Below the pieces are notes generated by a model that did no database searches, had not been told where the DNA came from, and worked only from the letters and a program-made list of their open reading frames with translations. Source: Candidatus Helarchaeota archaeon (GTDB lineage: Archaea; Asgardarchaeota; Lokiarchaeia; Helarchaeales; HEL-GB-A). From it: a stretch of DNA of 21,918 nt. The translations under genes were made by a program, and so were the position numbers. Location: assembly GCA_016840125.1 (NCBI GenBank), contig JAEOSY010000176.1, forward strand, positions 1 through 21,918. Reading direction: 5' to 3'. Below, piece after piece: positions 1 through 9,000 of the stretch; positions within the stretch are counted from its first letter, which is position 1, and every line of letters begins with the position of its first letter.

Positions 1-214
1 AATCTTTCGGCGTTCTCGTTATAGAATATGAAGATTGATTCTCTTTCTCCACAAAAATCATGCTCTAATGCATCGATTTGAAATCTTCAATTCGCCCGTT
101 GATACAGCCTTGTAAACAATTAACGAAATTCTTTGTAAACTTTTAACAGTTTACAAAATATATCTTGTTAATTTTTAAAGTCTATAAATGTTTAACAAAA
201 CTTTTTGTAAATAT
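1..214. other. intergenic, no gene seen
   Basis: I see no credible gene here. The stretch is AT-rich and lies downstream of the large minus-strand TPR-HEAT-TraB gene. From about 111 it carries stray copies of the 18-bp TTGTAAACTTYTAACGAA repeat that forms the array near 5035-5260. Open frames reaching into it from the right are antisense to the large gene. Confidence 0.6.
111..157 (+). repeat. two stray copies of the 18-bp TTGTAAAC repeat, one within a palindrome
   Basis: TTGTAAACAATTAACGAA is followed closely by TTTGTAAACTTTTAACA. The second copy continues into GTTTACAAA, so positions 132-140 (TTTGTAAAC) and 149-157 (GTTTACAAA) form a perfect 9-bp inverted repeat with an 8-base loop. It lies about 60 bases past the stop codon of the minus-strand gene ending at 215. 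It could be a protein-binding palindrome or a weak 3'-end hairpin; the sequence does not decide which. Confidence 0.6.
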
Positions 215-3200
215 CTATAATATCTTTTTAAGGGCTTTATTGATAGATTCATCAATTTTATGGAAAATCTCTTTTTTTTCTAAGGATTCTTTTATATCTT
301 TTACAAAACCTAGTAAGAGATCTTCAATATTTCCTGAAATTAAGTTGAAAAGATAATTCAATCCCTTGAAAAAATATTTTTTATAAATATGTTTATCAGA
401 AAGGGAATTTTTAGCACGCTCAAATGCTGTTATGGCATTTCTAGCTGCTTTTTCAGCGTCTTCATATCGGTGTTGATGAAATAATTCTTCAGATTCGTGG
501 AGGGAATGATAACCCTCTAATTGAAAATTCCTACATAATTGTAAATTCTCTAAAATCTTAACCGTTTTTAGAAAATTTTTTGAATTGAGTAACCGTTCTT
601 TAATTACTTTTTCAGGTGTAATTTCTGAATGAGATTCTATTTGGCGTTTAATAACATCAAATAATATTTTAGTGTCTTTATAAATGAAATCCGAAAAATC
701 CTGTGGAATCTGTTCAATTTCTTCAAAAGAATCTAAAATATGAAGAATCTGTGATAATAAGAAATATAATAGTATTAATTGGTTTTGATCATTTATCCTT
801 TTTGCTAATGCTATAGCTTCAATAATATGTTTTAGTGTATTTGCTAAATTAAACTTCTTAAAAAAACTTAATGCAATTTCCCTGTGAAGGTTAATTTCTG
901 AAAATGTATCCATAAATTCTTTTGCTGTTCTTAAAGCGGTCTCCTGAAATTTTATGTCCAAATGTTCATTTGGGTTTTGTAAAATATGCTTTAATCCTGT
1001 TAACACAAAGTTGGGGTGGCGAAGATAATTAATCATACCCTTAATGTGTCCCTCACCAACGATTACATAAATATCCTTCTTGGGATATAGTATCTGAAGG
1101 GTATTAATTCTACTACACATGAACTTATTTCGCCAGTCCATTGCTATATAATTTTCTTCTGAGCTTGGTTCATAAATTCCCTGATTAGCATAGATCTTAA
1201 TCCAATCTCGTATTGGAACATCAACAAAATACACAGGGATATTTAATTCCTGACAAAGAGTCATAGGGTCTATCATTTCTTGTCCTGAAAAATACCCCGT
1301 ATCTTTAAATTGTTTTAAAGCATATCGATAACTCATTTCTAATGGAAAATTTTCAAATTGACCTTTATTCGCAATATAAATTTGATGATAATTTTCATAT
1401 TCGGAAAAATGATTTTGGATTGTTAAATATCTCTGAATATCAAATTCGACACATAATATGCCAGGTTTCTTATAAGAAATATATTGAATAATTCCCTTTA
1501 TACATTCAGGACAGCCGTGGAAAACACCAAAAATTGTTAAGTTCCTATCTGGTTTTACTATGACGGGTGGACAATCTCTACTTCTCATCTTTCTGGAGGG
1601 GAAGTAATTATCAATAAAATCACCCACTAATTGGGGAAATCCTAATTTAGATAAGGCCCAAGCACACATTCTTTTTACTTCATTTTTCTCATCTTTTAAA
1701 CCTTCTAATAGGACTTTTTTTGCACTCTGATCGCCAAATTGACCTAATGCTCTAGCACTTGCGACGCGAACTTTAGGATTTTCATCTTTCAATCCTTCCT
1801 TTAAATGAGAAAGAACGTTTGAATTGCCGATTCGTAATAATGCAGAAATTGCTCTTTCCCTGACTTCATTATTTTCATCTTGCAAAGCCTTGATTAAAGC
1901 TGGGATAGCTTCCGAATTTTTAAGAGAACCAAGTGTAGAGGCTGAATTATGTCTTACAAATGCATTTTGATCCTTCAAACCATCTAATGCTAGCTTCAAG
2001 GCTCTTGGTTCTTCAATTTGACCTAAAGCCCATATTGCATAACGCCTTATCTCAGAATCCTTATTCTTCATTAGTTCAAGAAAAAAATCTGCCAATTCTT
2101 TTTTCTTCATGAAGCCCAAAGTTTCAAGAGCTTTTGCTCTCACTTCAATATTTTCACTATCCTTGATTATTAAATTTTTTAAAGGGACAATAACATTTTC
2201 ATCAACAATCAAAGCTAATGCCTTTAATACTGCCAGTTTTATTTCTTTATTTTCATAATTAATTAATTGTAACAAATGCATGACAGATAAATTATCTCTA
2301 ATTTGTCCTAATAGTTCAATAATGCTCTTCTTAATGTTGGAATTACTATCCTTTAGAGCATTTCTTAGCACATCAAAATCAAAAGGTATCAATTTTATGG
2401 ATTGAATAACTGTTTTTCTGTATTCTTCATTCTCATCAGCCAGCTCTTTAATTAAAAATTCAGTTGCCTGCTTACCTTCTGTTTCCTGATAAAACTCAAC
2501 CAAAACTCCTGATAATTTAGGATTTTTAGGATCAATCTCTTTTAACTTTTGAATACATTTCACAACTTGAGTCTTTAATTCTCTTTTTTTCTTATTTTTA
2601 AAGCGTGAAAAATAAAGATTATAAAGCCTAAGCCAAGTAGGTCCACTCTCAGGCTCGAATTTTAATATGTTTTCCAAGCACGCAATAGCTTTCTGATATT
2701 TTTTTTCTTTAAGATATTGTTCAGACTTTTCTGAATACATCCTAAATGCTTCTAATTTGGTAATAATTTGCAATAGATTTGCCTCTTCATTCTTAGGATT
2801 AATATCTATTACTTTTTTAAGTAAGTTAAGCGAATCAAAGTAGTTTTTTAACTGCCTGTGAGTATTAGCTAAGGAAAGATAGACATCTATATCTTGTACT
2901 CCTTTTTCTATAGCTTTATTGAACGAATTTTTCGCTTTTTCATAATTTTGATTTCTAAAATATAAAATCCCTAGACTTTTAAAGTACATTCCATCGGATT
3001 TCAGTTCTATTGCATGTTCGAGGGCAGAGATTGCTTTTGAAATATTCTTTTGGTTAGAATATGCAAGAGATAAGAAAAACCATACCCTGTCTACCTTATC
3101 ATTTGATTTTGTGAATTTTTCCAGATATTCTATTGCCTTCACATAGTTCTCTCTTTTAATTTCCATTTGACCAAGAAATAGGTTCGCCTCTTCAGAACTA

Positions 3201-3484
3201 GGTTCGATTTTTAATACCTTTTTGAAACATTCCTCTGCCTTCTCCTCCTTATTGTTTTTAAAATACAAAGTTCCCATATAAACCCATACAATCTTCTCTT
3301 CTGGAATAACTTCTGAAGCTTTCTTCAAAAAGTAATGTATTTTATTGAAAGACTTGCCCCCCTCCATTAATGCCACTCCTTTTTTTAAAAGAGCTTTTCC
3401 ATAAAGAACTCTAATTTTTTGATCATAACAATTATCGTGATAAGCATCTTCTAATTTATCCAAAATAAAATCCAATTCCTCCAT
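215..3484 (-). CDS. TPR-HEAT repeat protein with TraB/TIKI-like domain
   Basis: A 1089-residue protein with four zones. Residues ~20-325 are about seven TPR units, recognisable by repeated A-x-x-x-F/L-x-K-A-I helices and Asn/Pro turns such as EIDPKN. Residues ~338-615 are about eight HEAT units of the PBS-lyase type (for example VRHNSASTLGSL and VRVASARALGQFG). Residues ~640-850 resemble the TraB/TIKI/GumN fold: IFGVFHG gives a first GxxH (G653-H656), CVEFDIQRY carries E680 and R685, FVDVPIRDW gives D755 and R759, and VGEGHIKGM gives a second GxxH (G810-H813). Residues ~855-1089 are helical and unassigned. In TIKI proteins the paired GxxH motifs belong to a metal-dependent protease site; TraB proteins also act in pheromone shutdown. 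No signal peptide or obvious membrane helix is seen, so a cytosolic scaffold-plus-enzyme is inferred. The start ATG has no clear SD; a TATA-like AAAATATAAT lies ~40 bases upstream. Confidence 0.88.
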   Translation of the reverse strand: MEELDFILDKLEDAYHDNCYDQKIRVLYGKALLKKGVALMEGGKSFNKIHYFLKKASEVIPEEKIVWVYMGTLYFKNNKEEKAEECFKKVLKIEPSSEEANLFLGQMEIKRENYVKAIEYLEKFTKSNDKVDRVWFFLSLAYSNQKNISKAISALEHAIELKSDGMYFKSLGILYFRNQNYEKAKNSFNKAIEKGVQDIDVYLSLANTHRQLKNYFDSLNLLKKVIDINPKNEEANLLQIITKLEAFRMYSEKSEQYLKEKKYQKAIACLENILKFEPESGPTWLRLYNLYFSRFKNKKKRELKTQVVKCIQKLKEIDPKNPKLSGVLVEFYQETEGKQATEFLIKELADENEEYRKTVIQSIKLIPFDFDVLRNALKDSNSNIKKSIIELLGQIRDNLSVMHLLQLINYENKEIKLAVLKALALIVDENVIVPLKNLIIKDSENIEVRAKALETLGFMKKKELADFFLELMKNKDSEIRRYAIWALGQIEEPRALKLALDGLKDQNAFVRHNSASTLGSLKNSEAIPALIKALQDENNEVRERAISALLRIGNSNVLSHLKEGLKDENPKVRVASARALGQFGDQSAKKVLLEGLKDEKNEVKRMCAWALSKLGFPQLVGDFIDNYFPSRKMRSRDCPPVIVKPDRNLTIFGVFHGCPECIKGIIQYISYKKPGILCVEFDIQRYLTIQNHFSEYENYHQIYIANKGQFENFPLEMSYRYALKQFKDTGYFSGQEMIDPMTLCQELNIPVYFVDVPIRDWIKIYANQGIYEPSSEENYIAMDWRNKFMCSRINTLQILYPKKDIYVIVGEGHIKGMINYLRHPNFVLTGLKHILQNPNEHLDIKFQETALRTAKEFMDTFSEINLHREIALSFFKKFNLANTLKHIIEAIALAKRINDQNQLILLYFLLSQILHILDSFEEIEQIPQDFSDFIYKDTKILFDVIKRQIESHSEITPEKVIKERLLNSKNFLKTVKILENLQLCRNFQLEGYHSLHESEELFHQHRYEDAEKAARNAITAFERAKNSLSDKHIYKKYFFKGLNYLFNLISGNIEDLLLGFVKDIKESLEKKEIFHKIDESINKALKKIL

Positions 3485-3520
3485 AAAAAAGACCTATTCA
3501 CATTAAATAAAGTAATTTCT

Positions 3521-3530
3521 ATTATATTTT
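3521..3530 (-). promoter_or_regulatory. TATA-like box for the TPR-HEAT-TraB gene
   Basis: On the minus strand AAAATATAAT lies 37-46 bases upstream of the ATG at 3484. An archaeal TATA box starts transcription about 25 bases downstream, which would give a leader of roughly 15 bases. No other strong TATA candidate lies closer to the start. The call rests on position and composition only. Confidence 0.35.
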
Positions 3531-3600
3531 AGCTGCCTAAATATTTAATCTTTTGCTCCCTCTTTTATTTTTAGGTCAGATATAGGGTTTTTGTGCTTTC

Positions 3601-4065
3601 TTAAGGTAATTTCTCTCTTATTTTTTTAGCAAGCGGAGATGCTTCGAGCAGCTCCTCTGGCTGAATGTCAAATTCATAAACTTTTTTACCTTTAATCTCT
3701 TTTGTTTTTGGGAATCCTCTTCCTAACCATCCCATCCTTACTAATAAGTTATCTCTCTTTCTTGCATCACTATAACTTTCCTTAAGGGTTTCTATTCCAT
3801 GATTTGAAATTTCAAAATAAATCTTGTCATTTATGTTTATTTTATTAACATAACTATTATCTGCAAATGTATCCAAATAATTATTAACTTTTACATGTGA
3901 AATGCCTGTTTTCAAACTTATAAGATAAGACGTTATTGCCACTGAGGATTCATCACTGCTTTCAAAGTCAATGGAATCATAAAGTTCAGAAATAACGTCT
4001 AACATCTCCATTGTCATGGGAATTTTGAAATCTCCTTGATACCAAGCCATTTCTTCAATTAACAT
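3601..4065 (-). CDS. small winged-helix-like protein
   Basis: A 154-residue protein of no recognised family. Residues ~20-97 read like a winged helix: a first helix (MLDVISELYDSI), a helix pair with a TGISHVKVNNYLDTF recognition-helix pattern, then a short beta wing (YVNKININDKIYFEIS) and a closing helix. The C-terminal third is basic and then acidic (RKRDNLLVRMGW, PEELLEASPLAKKI) and may mediate contacts. It lies upstream of and on the same strand as the TPR-HEAT-TraB gene (115-base gap), so co-transcription is possible, although that gene has its own TATA candidate. A TATA box centred near 4091 is about 26 bases from the ATG at 4065 and predicts a leaderless message starting at that ATG; Met6 is the alternative start. 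A DNA-binding role is inferred from fold pattern. Confidence 0.7.
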   Translation of the reverse strand: MLIEEMAWYQGDFKIPMTMEMLDVISELYDSIDFESSDESSVAITSYLISLKTGISHVKVNNYLDTFADNSYVNKININDKIYFEISNHGIETLKESYSDARKRDNLLVRMGWLGRGFPKTKEIKGKKVYEFDIQPEELLEASPLAKKIREKLP

Positions 4066-4146
4066 ATTTTATTATCTTCATGAATAAAAATATAAACCTA
4101 TTGTTTGTTTCATTGTTACATAATTATTGTATTGGGGTAATTAACT
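4066..4146. promoter_or_regulatory. divergent promoter region
   Basis: An 81-base AT-rich gap separates two divergent genes. On the minus strand TTTATATTTTTA (4096-4085) sits about 26 bases before the leftward ATG. On the plus strand TTACATAATTATTG (about 4115-4128) sits about 25 bases before the rightward TTG at 4147, with GGGG at 4134-4137 as a possible weak SD. A winged-helix protein on one side raises the chance that it controls both, but no clear operator palindrome was found. Confidence 0.4.
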
Positions 4147-4743
4147 TTGGATGGATTGAATGAATTTGATAAATTTGAGAAGATGAAAATTTGTATTAAA
4201 CGAGCTTATAGAGCTATAGTAGGAAATAGGAAGGGATTGTTTATTTGTGGTCCTTTCAAGGGGATTTTTTCAAAATCAAGAGTATCAGAAATAATTGAAT
4301 GGTTTTATAATTGTCAAAAAGGGAGATGTAGAGGTTTAGCAATGCCAAATTTTAAAAAAGAATGTTTCCCTGATAAACACGAATTAAAAACACTGATATT
4401 TCATACGCTTATCTCTTTATCGAACTGTGTATTTTTTATACTTGAATCAGAAAGTAGGGGTACTTTTATTGAACTAGGAGTTATAGATACTCTCGCACAT
4501 ATTTTTCGCGGTTCTTTCCCAAATTTAATTAATAATAATTTCAATGAAAAACTTGTTCAGGCTTATAATCCTCTTGATAAAACGTGGCTCATCTGTACTA
4601 AAAATTTCATTGAAAATTCACCTAAAATGTTTCGTTATGGTGTAATAGAGATTTTTGAAACACATGGAAAGGTGAAAATTTTTTCAAATAACAAAGATAT
4701 TGAACTCATAATTCAAGAGATTTTAGAATGTAATAATTGCTAA
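4147..4743 (+). CDS. nucleoside-deoxyribosyltransferase/SLOG-like protein (putative)
   Basis: A 198-residue protein. A first strand and glycine turn, LFICGPFKG (residues 31-39), is followed by helices, a second strand NCVFFILE (93-100) and the motif ESESRGTFIELG (100-111). An ESxGTxxELG-type motif after a hydrophobic strand is typical of nucleoside 2-deoxyribosyltransferase-like and SLOG Rossmannoid proteins, where the Glu near ELG acts on the N-glycosidic bond. Some anti-phage effectors have such domains, for example those linked to retrons. No reverse transcriptase or other defence gene is visible nearby, so a defence role is only a possibility. The start is uncertain: TTG 4147 is used here because a TATA-like box and a GGGG lie at suitable distances; TTG 4156 and ATG 4183 are alternatives. 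The last 90 residues are not recognised. Confidence 0.65.
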   Translation: MDGLNEFDKFEKMKICIKRAYRAIVGNRKGLFICGPFKGIFSKSRVSEIIEWFYNCQKGRCRGLAMPNFKKECFPDKHELKTLIFHTLISLSNCVFFILESESRGTFIELGVIDTLAHIFRGSFPNLINNNFNEKLVQAYNPLDKTWLICTKNFIENSPKMFRYGVIEIFETHGKVKIFSNNKDIELIIQEILECNNC

Positions 4744-4841
4744 TTGATACAAGACATTCACAGAAAATCTTCACAAGAACCAAAATACACGATTTTTTCT
4801 TTTGAAAAATAATTTACATAAATAGTAAATTTTCTTCGCAT

Positions 4842-5345
4842 TTGTAAACTTCTCTCAAAACTCCTTTCTGAGCGAAAGACTCTTGCGATCAGGAAACGAA
4901 AGAGTCTTACCGTGCTGGTAAACTTTTTTCGCGATTTTTTACAGGCTCGTAAACAACTTTCGTAAGCATTTTTCGAAACTACTCTACGAAAGGGCGTGAC
5001 CGTTCTCCGTTTCATAAACTTCTTTCCAAACTCCTTTGTAAACTTCTAACAAACATGTAGACAAATAACGAAGAGGTCTATATTTTGTAAACTTCTAACG
5101 AAAAGGTCTATATTTTTGAAGACTTTTAACGAAAACTCCTGTAAACTTCTAACGAATTTGTAAACAATTAACGAAAACTTTGTAAACTTTTAACGAACTT
5201 GTAAAAAAGGAACAACTCTCATATCAGTTTCTAACGAAATCACTTGTCAAATCTTAACAAACTTCTCAGGTAAATTCTTACAGTTTTTTGGTAAGAACCT
5301 TACTAGATTGGTAAAAAAAAGAGATAGATATATTGTTATTAACGA
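4842..5345 (+). repeat. array of degenerate 18-bp TTGTAAACTTYTAACGAA units
   Basis: The consensus TTGTAAACTTYTAACGAA occurs about ten times, all in the same orientation, between 5035 and 5260. Starts are near 5036, 5055, 5085, 5115, 5139, 5158, 5179, 5198, 5225 and 5244. More diverged copies lie on both sides (GTAAAC near 4846, 4918 and 4950; GTAAATTC near 5270). Spacing runs irregularly from 18 to 30 bases and the intervening bases are short and partly shared, such as AGGTCTATATTTT twice. Units are too short and too variable for a CRISPR array. Single copies recur near 111-157 and 9394. Possible roles are a binding-site cluster, an origin-like element or a nucleoid/partition site; none is proven. 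Confidence 0.75.
4876..4908. repeat. 9-bp inverted repeat
   Basis: AAGACTCTT at 4876-4884 and AAGAGTCTT at 4900-4908 are perfect reverse complements separated by 15 bases. It lies about 135 bases past the stop of the plus-strand gene ending at 4743 and has no following T-tract, so it is not a typical archaeal terminator. Confidence 0.5.
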
Positions 5346-5390
5346 TTTTAATAAAGAACTCTGAGAAAAGTAATTGGATTGTTATTATTA

Positions 5391-5687
5391 TAGGCAAAAG
5401 GAATGAGACCAACTCCCATTTTTACCCAAATTACCCCTTTCATTTTCTTTTCGGGATATCTTACTAAAGGACATCTTGAAAATTTTACATTTTTGCCGAG
5501 ATATTTATGATGAGAAAAATACTTTTCTTTTACCAAACAGATTTTCTCTCAAGGTCTTTCAGCCATTCAGGGATAGGTCGATTGATTGAAACGGGTTGTA
5601 CAATTTTGGACTCAACTGAAAGCTTTATGGACGTGTCTTAAAGGTCATTTTGAGTTAACCGAGGCACAACTTGATTATGCCGAAGAA
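5391..5687 (+). repeat. R1 repeat, copy 1 (decayed coding traces)
   Basis: About 300 bases match 10996-11295 in the same orientation, with long identical runs across CTCAAGGTCTTTCAG and AAGCTTTATGGACGTG. The left half, read on the minus strand, gives the same peptide in both copies: SRCPLV, then YP, then KKMKGV, WVK and IPF. Several differences fall at third codon positions, which points to a once-coding sequence. The right half, also on the minus strand, gives INRPIPEWLKDLE here and the same with a TGA in place of Trp in copy 2. Frames do not join, so this is read as a decayed small gene or transposable-element remnant. On the plus strand a 47-codon frame from TTG 5586 to 5729 ends SLFEGKKKGG; I do not call it a gene. 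Confidence 0.7.
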
Positions 5688-5765
5688 GCGCTAAAATCTC
5701 TTTTTGAAGGAAAAAAGAAGGGAGGTTAATAAAATTTGGGTGGTGTTCTACTTCCCTCAGAGTCA

Positions 5766-5873
5766 GATATGAAGTGTGATTGGCAGATCCGTTTTGTGAA
5801 AAGGGGGAGGGGAGGAGGGAATATTACAGAGATAATGTCAAAAATAGTGAATGCATTTTTCACCCTTCCACTC
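5766..5873 (+). mobile_element. MITE-like element, copy A (diverged)
   Basis: The left ~45 bases (GAAGTGTGATTGGCAGATCC, then GTTTTGTGAAAAGGGGGAGG) match copies at 9834-9936 and, inverted, 12500-12604. The right end is only weakly conserved (GCATTTTTCACCCTTCCACT against GCATCCTTCACATCCGACC). This is the most diverged of the three copies and carries no gene. Confidence 0.6.
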
Positions 5874-6007
5874 ACGTTAAAATCATATAGAATTGTAGTC
5901 TCATCAAAATTCTTTCTTCCAACCTCCCACGAATCCTCTACGCCTAGATTGTGGCATTTATTAAAAATCCTCCTTGTCTTTTAGATAGGCTAAAAAGATT
6001 TACATCT

Positions 6008-6057
6008 AAAAAAAAATCTACAGTTTTTAATTCTACTTATTTTGAATTGTAAAAAAA
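6008..6057 (-). terminator. T-tract terminators of the protease gene
   Basis: Two minus-strand T-runs lie just downstream of the protease stop: seven T (complement of 6051-6057) about 30 bases past it, and nine T (complement of 6008-6016) about 70 bases past it. Oligo-T runs without a strong hairpin are the usual archaeal intrinsic terminator. Confidence 0.45.
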
Positions 6058-6087
6058 GAATTTGGTAGAAAAGTATTACTTTTTAAT

Positions 6088-9000
6088 TCACCTCTTTTTT
6101 TTTCGGAGTTCGAAAGTGACCCCCCCTATTCTTCGTCCATCCGAAACCTGAGTGATTTTCACTTGGTGAATCTTTTCCTTGTATTTCACTCTTCGAACCA
6201 TTATCCTTATGGGCATCTTGGAATGTTCGACCATTTTCACTTCGCTAAAACGAATTAACTTCGCCTTGGAAGCTCGAATTTTTGCAGTTCCATTGTGGAT
6301 TTCCAGTTCTTTTACTCCTTGAATACCTGTGAACAGTTCGATATAATCTTCTTTGAGTCGAATTCTTTTGTTCTTAAACGGATCGGGAAAACACGGAGTT
6401 CCAGGATAGGGGGGTATTGGGCACTTTAATTTATTTATTAACTCCATATCCTTAAATGGGATTGCTAAGGAGGGTAATTGGATCAACATTTCAGCTTCTG
6501 GCAAATCAGTTTCAATCCAAAGCCCATCTTTCCCCTTCGAACCCACCGCATAAAAGCTACAGTAACCATCGCCGTCCTCGGGTACCTCCTGAACAAAGAC
6601 ATTTCGTGCAGTTATATTATTATCATTCTTTATTAGGGGCCACCAAAGCTCCCCTGCCCCTATGTTGGTGTTGTCTGCCTCATTTTCCGCGCGGGCAATT
6701 AAGCAGAAGTGATTATCCCCATGCAGATTGGCTCCTGGAGCGGGAGGGAGCCAGCGAAATTCGACGGCAGCTGATGCATCAGGGGCAATTATTGGAACGA
6801 CTATTTTATTGGTTTCATCTACCCAATTGGGCGGTGCCCCTATTGGAGCATATATTCCGGAACTTTGCCATGCATCCGGGAAAGGCATATTGGTGGCAGG
6901 ATCACCCCAATAGAGATATATTTCTGTATTCCTCGCAGTTTGAGTCCCTCTATTTCTCACAGTAACCCGGACAAAATTATCCTGCCCATGAACTGGATTA
7001 AGAATAGGTTGATGGGCTGGATCCAGTATTTCTATATCGGGAGAGATCCAAAAATAATCTCCGACGAACGGTTCATTTCCCAGGAGATCATCCACAGTCA
7101 TTCGTAACCATACATCTACATCCGTTGGAGGTGCGATACAGGCAGCCGCCATTCGGAGTCTGCCAAACCCATAACCATTATGCGGTATTCCTATACCTGT
7201 GCTATCGGCATTGTCGACTAATATTTGTTTTACATCGGCCCATGTTAACCCAGCTCCTTGACACTGGAAAATAAGAGCTGCGGCGCCTGCAACAATGGGA
7301 GCTGAAAGACTACTACCATTCACCCCAGTCACATAAAAAGCTCCAGGAACTGCTGCATTCATATTGCGGGATCTTGGAGCAGTAATACTTGATCCAACAG
7401 CACAAATCTCGGGTTTTATTCGACCATCTCTTGTAGGTCCACACCCACTATTGGCATGAATCAATTCAGGATTGGGCGCAATAGGTTTATCGAGCCACCC
7501 AACAGTGATACATTTTCGCGCCGATGCGAGGTCAGCTAGAGTTAATTCACCCATGGTGTGATGTGGGGCTTGAAAGTCTGAAAAGCTTATATTATTTCGG
7601 TCAACCCATGCCTGAAAGTTCCCATTAATGACGATATCCCCCGTGAGAGCAATATCCCAGTTCCCCGTAATAATCGGATTGGCACCACTCGCCGTAAGGA
7701 TGATTTGTATCATATTATCTCCATTGCGAGGATCATTTAGAACTGATGTAACATCAACGTGTTCACCACTAGGTAAGAGAAAATCAAGGTTTCCACCTGG
7801 CGCAACAGGACCAATCACATCACCATTAGGAGAGGTAATGGTTACTGAAAAGCGATCATGTCCATCGTACCAGATTTCAATCACATCATCATCATCTGCA
7901 CCCGCTGCATAATGGAGTGTAACATTTTCAGTTGCACCCTGTAATACTTGTCCACTGGCATGAGAGTTTGTACTGTTGGAGTTTCCTGCTGCGAGTACAA
8001 TGGTACGACCAGGTGTTTCAAGAAGGTTATCCAAGAACTGTTGTCCAAGAGAAGACCCATCATGGGGTCCTTGTTCGTCACCTTCACTTACATTCACAAC
8101 ACATGGTATACCCAATTGAGCTGCCCGGGTGAAGATATAAGCGCACCCATCAGCAAGAAAAGCAGTATCACTATAGGGCAGAATGCCTACTGGGTCAACA
8201 TGATGCCCACTTACCCATGGAACAAAAATAATATCGGCTTCGGGTGCCGCACCCACAAAAGTGCCAGCAAGCTCCCCTGCATTTCCCTGTGCGCGTCCAT
8301 TTCCAGCTGCAATACCTGTCACCATTGTTCCGTGGGCTGCTACCTTACCTCCATGTCTTACAGTTTGATAAGCTGGATTTCCAACAGGGGTGTTAAACTC
8401 CGCATTGATTGAAGCTTGGTCGTACTCTACCCCATAATTCCACGGAAGCGTGGGGTCATTCCCCTGTGGTGTTGCTTCGCCAGCTTGAGCAACGAGTTCC
8501 TGATCCCAGATATAACGAATCCTTGTAGACCCCAACCCATCCGTTCCTTGCCCATCATTATTCCGAAAGTTAGGATGGTAAATATCTATATCGCTATCAT
8601 ACACTCCAACTATAACTCCCACACCAGTTATCGGTGGAACATTATTGTGGAGCACATCAATTTCAGCAGCAGGCACCGCCTCATCTAACATTGGAAAAAT
8701 AGGACGACCAAGTTCGATATATTTGACGGCAGGCATTGCTTCTAGCTTTGGAATTAGCTCTAATGGGACAAAAGCGGTAAAGATGTCGCCCGCTTGGGAA
8801 CGTACAATAACACCTAAATTCTCGAGATCCATTCGGTTCCCGTGAAATTGAATGAATACCGAGGCATAAGGGACTTTTGGTCTCTCCGGTCGAGTATATT
8901 TTTCTTTGTCAGGTATATGAATACCATGAAATATAGGTGCAAATAAAAGTGAATATAGTTCCTTCTCCCGTCGTTGCCGTTCTTTCTTCTCATTCTCAGC

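Larger units (their letters stand above)
4744..6087. other. 1.3-kb gene-free stretch rich in repeats
   Basis: I find no convincing intact gene between the deoxyribosyltransferase-like gene and the protease gene. In order the stretch holds a 9-bp inverted repeat, an array of degenerate 18-bp units, the first R1 copy with decayed coding traces, MITE-like copy A, and T-tract terminators of the protease gene. An 85-residue minus-strand frame at 4758-5015 is low-complexity, Arg/Phe-rich and made from the repeat itself, so it is not called as a gene. Confidence 0.65.

Noticed and set aside
4758..5015. 85-residue minus-strand open frame rich in Arg, Phe and Ser
   Set aside because: It is a by-product of the repeat array and inverted repeat, with low-complexity content and no SD or promoter.
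4842..5345. CRISPR array
   Set aside because: Units are about 18 bases, degenerate and irregularly spaced, spacers are short and partly shared, and no cas gene is near.
4842..5345. replication origin
   Set aside because: Repeats in AT-rich DNA are suggestive, but no Orc1/Cdc6 gene or known ORB motif is visible; kept only as a possibility in the array finding.
5348..5536. 62-residue minus-strand gene in R1 copy 1
   Set aside because: The matching frame in R1 copy 2 is disrupted and the upstream part lies in another frame, so it is treated as a decayed remnant.
5500..5640. C/D box small RNA (ATGATGA with later CTGA in R1)
   Set aside because: The boxes are much further apart than in archaeal C/D RNAs and no C'/D' pair fits.
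7948..8412. 154-residue plus-strand open frame
   Set aside because: It is antisense to the protease catalytic domain, which has an unbroken frame with all active-site motifs.
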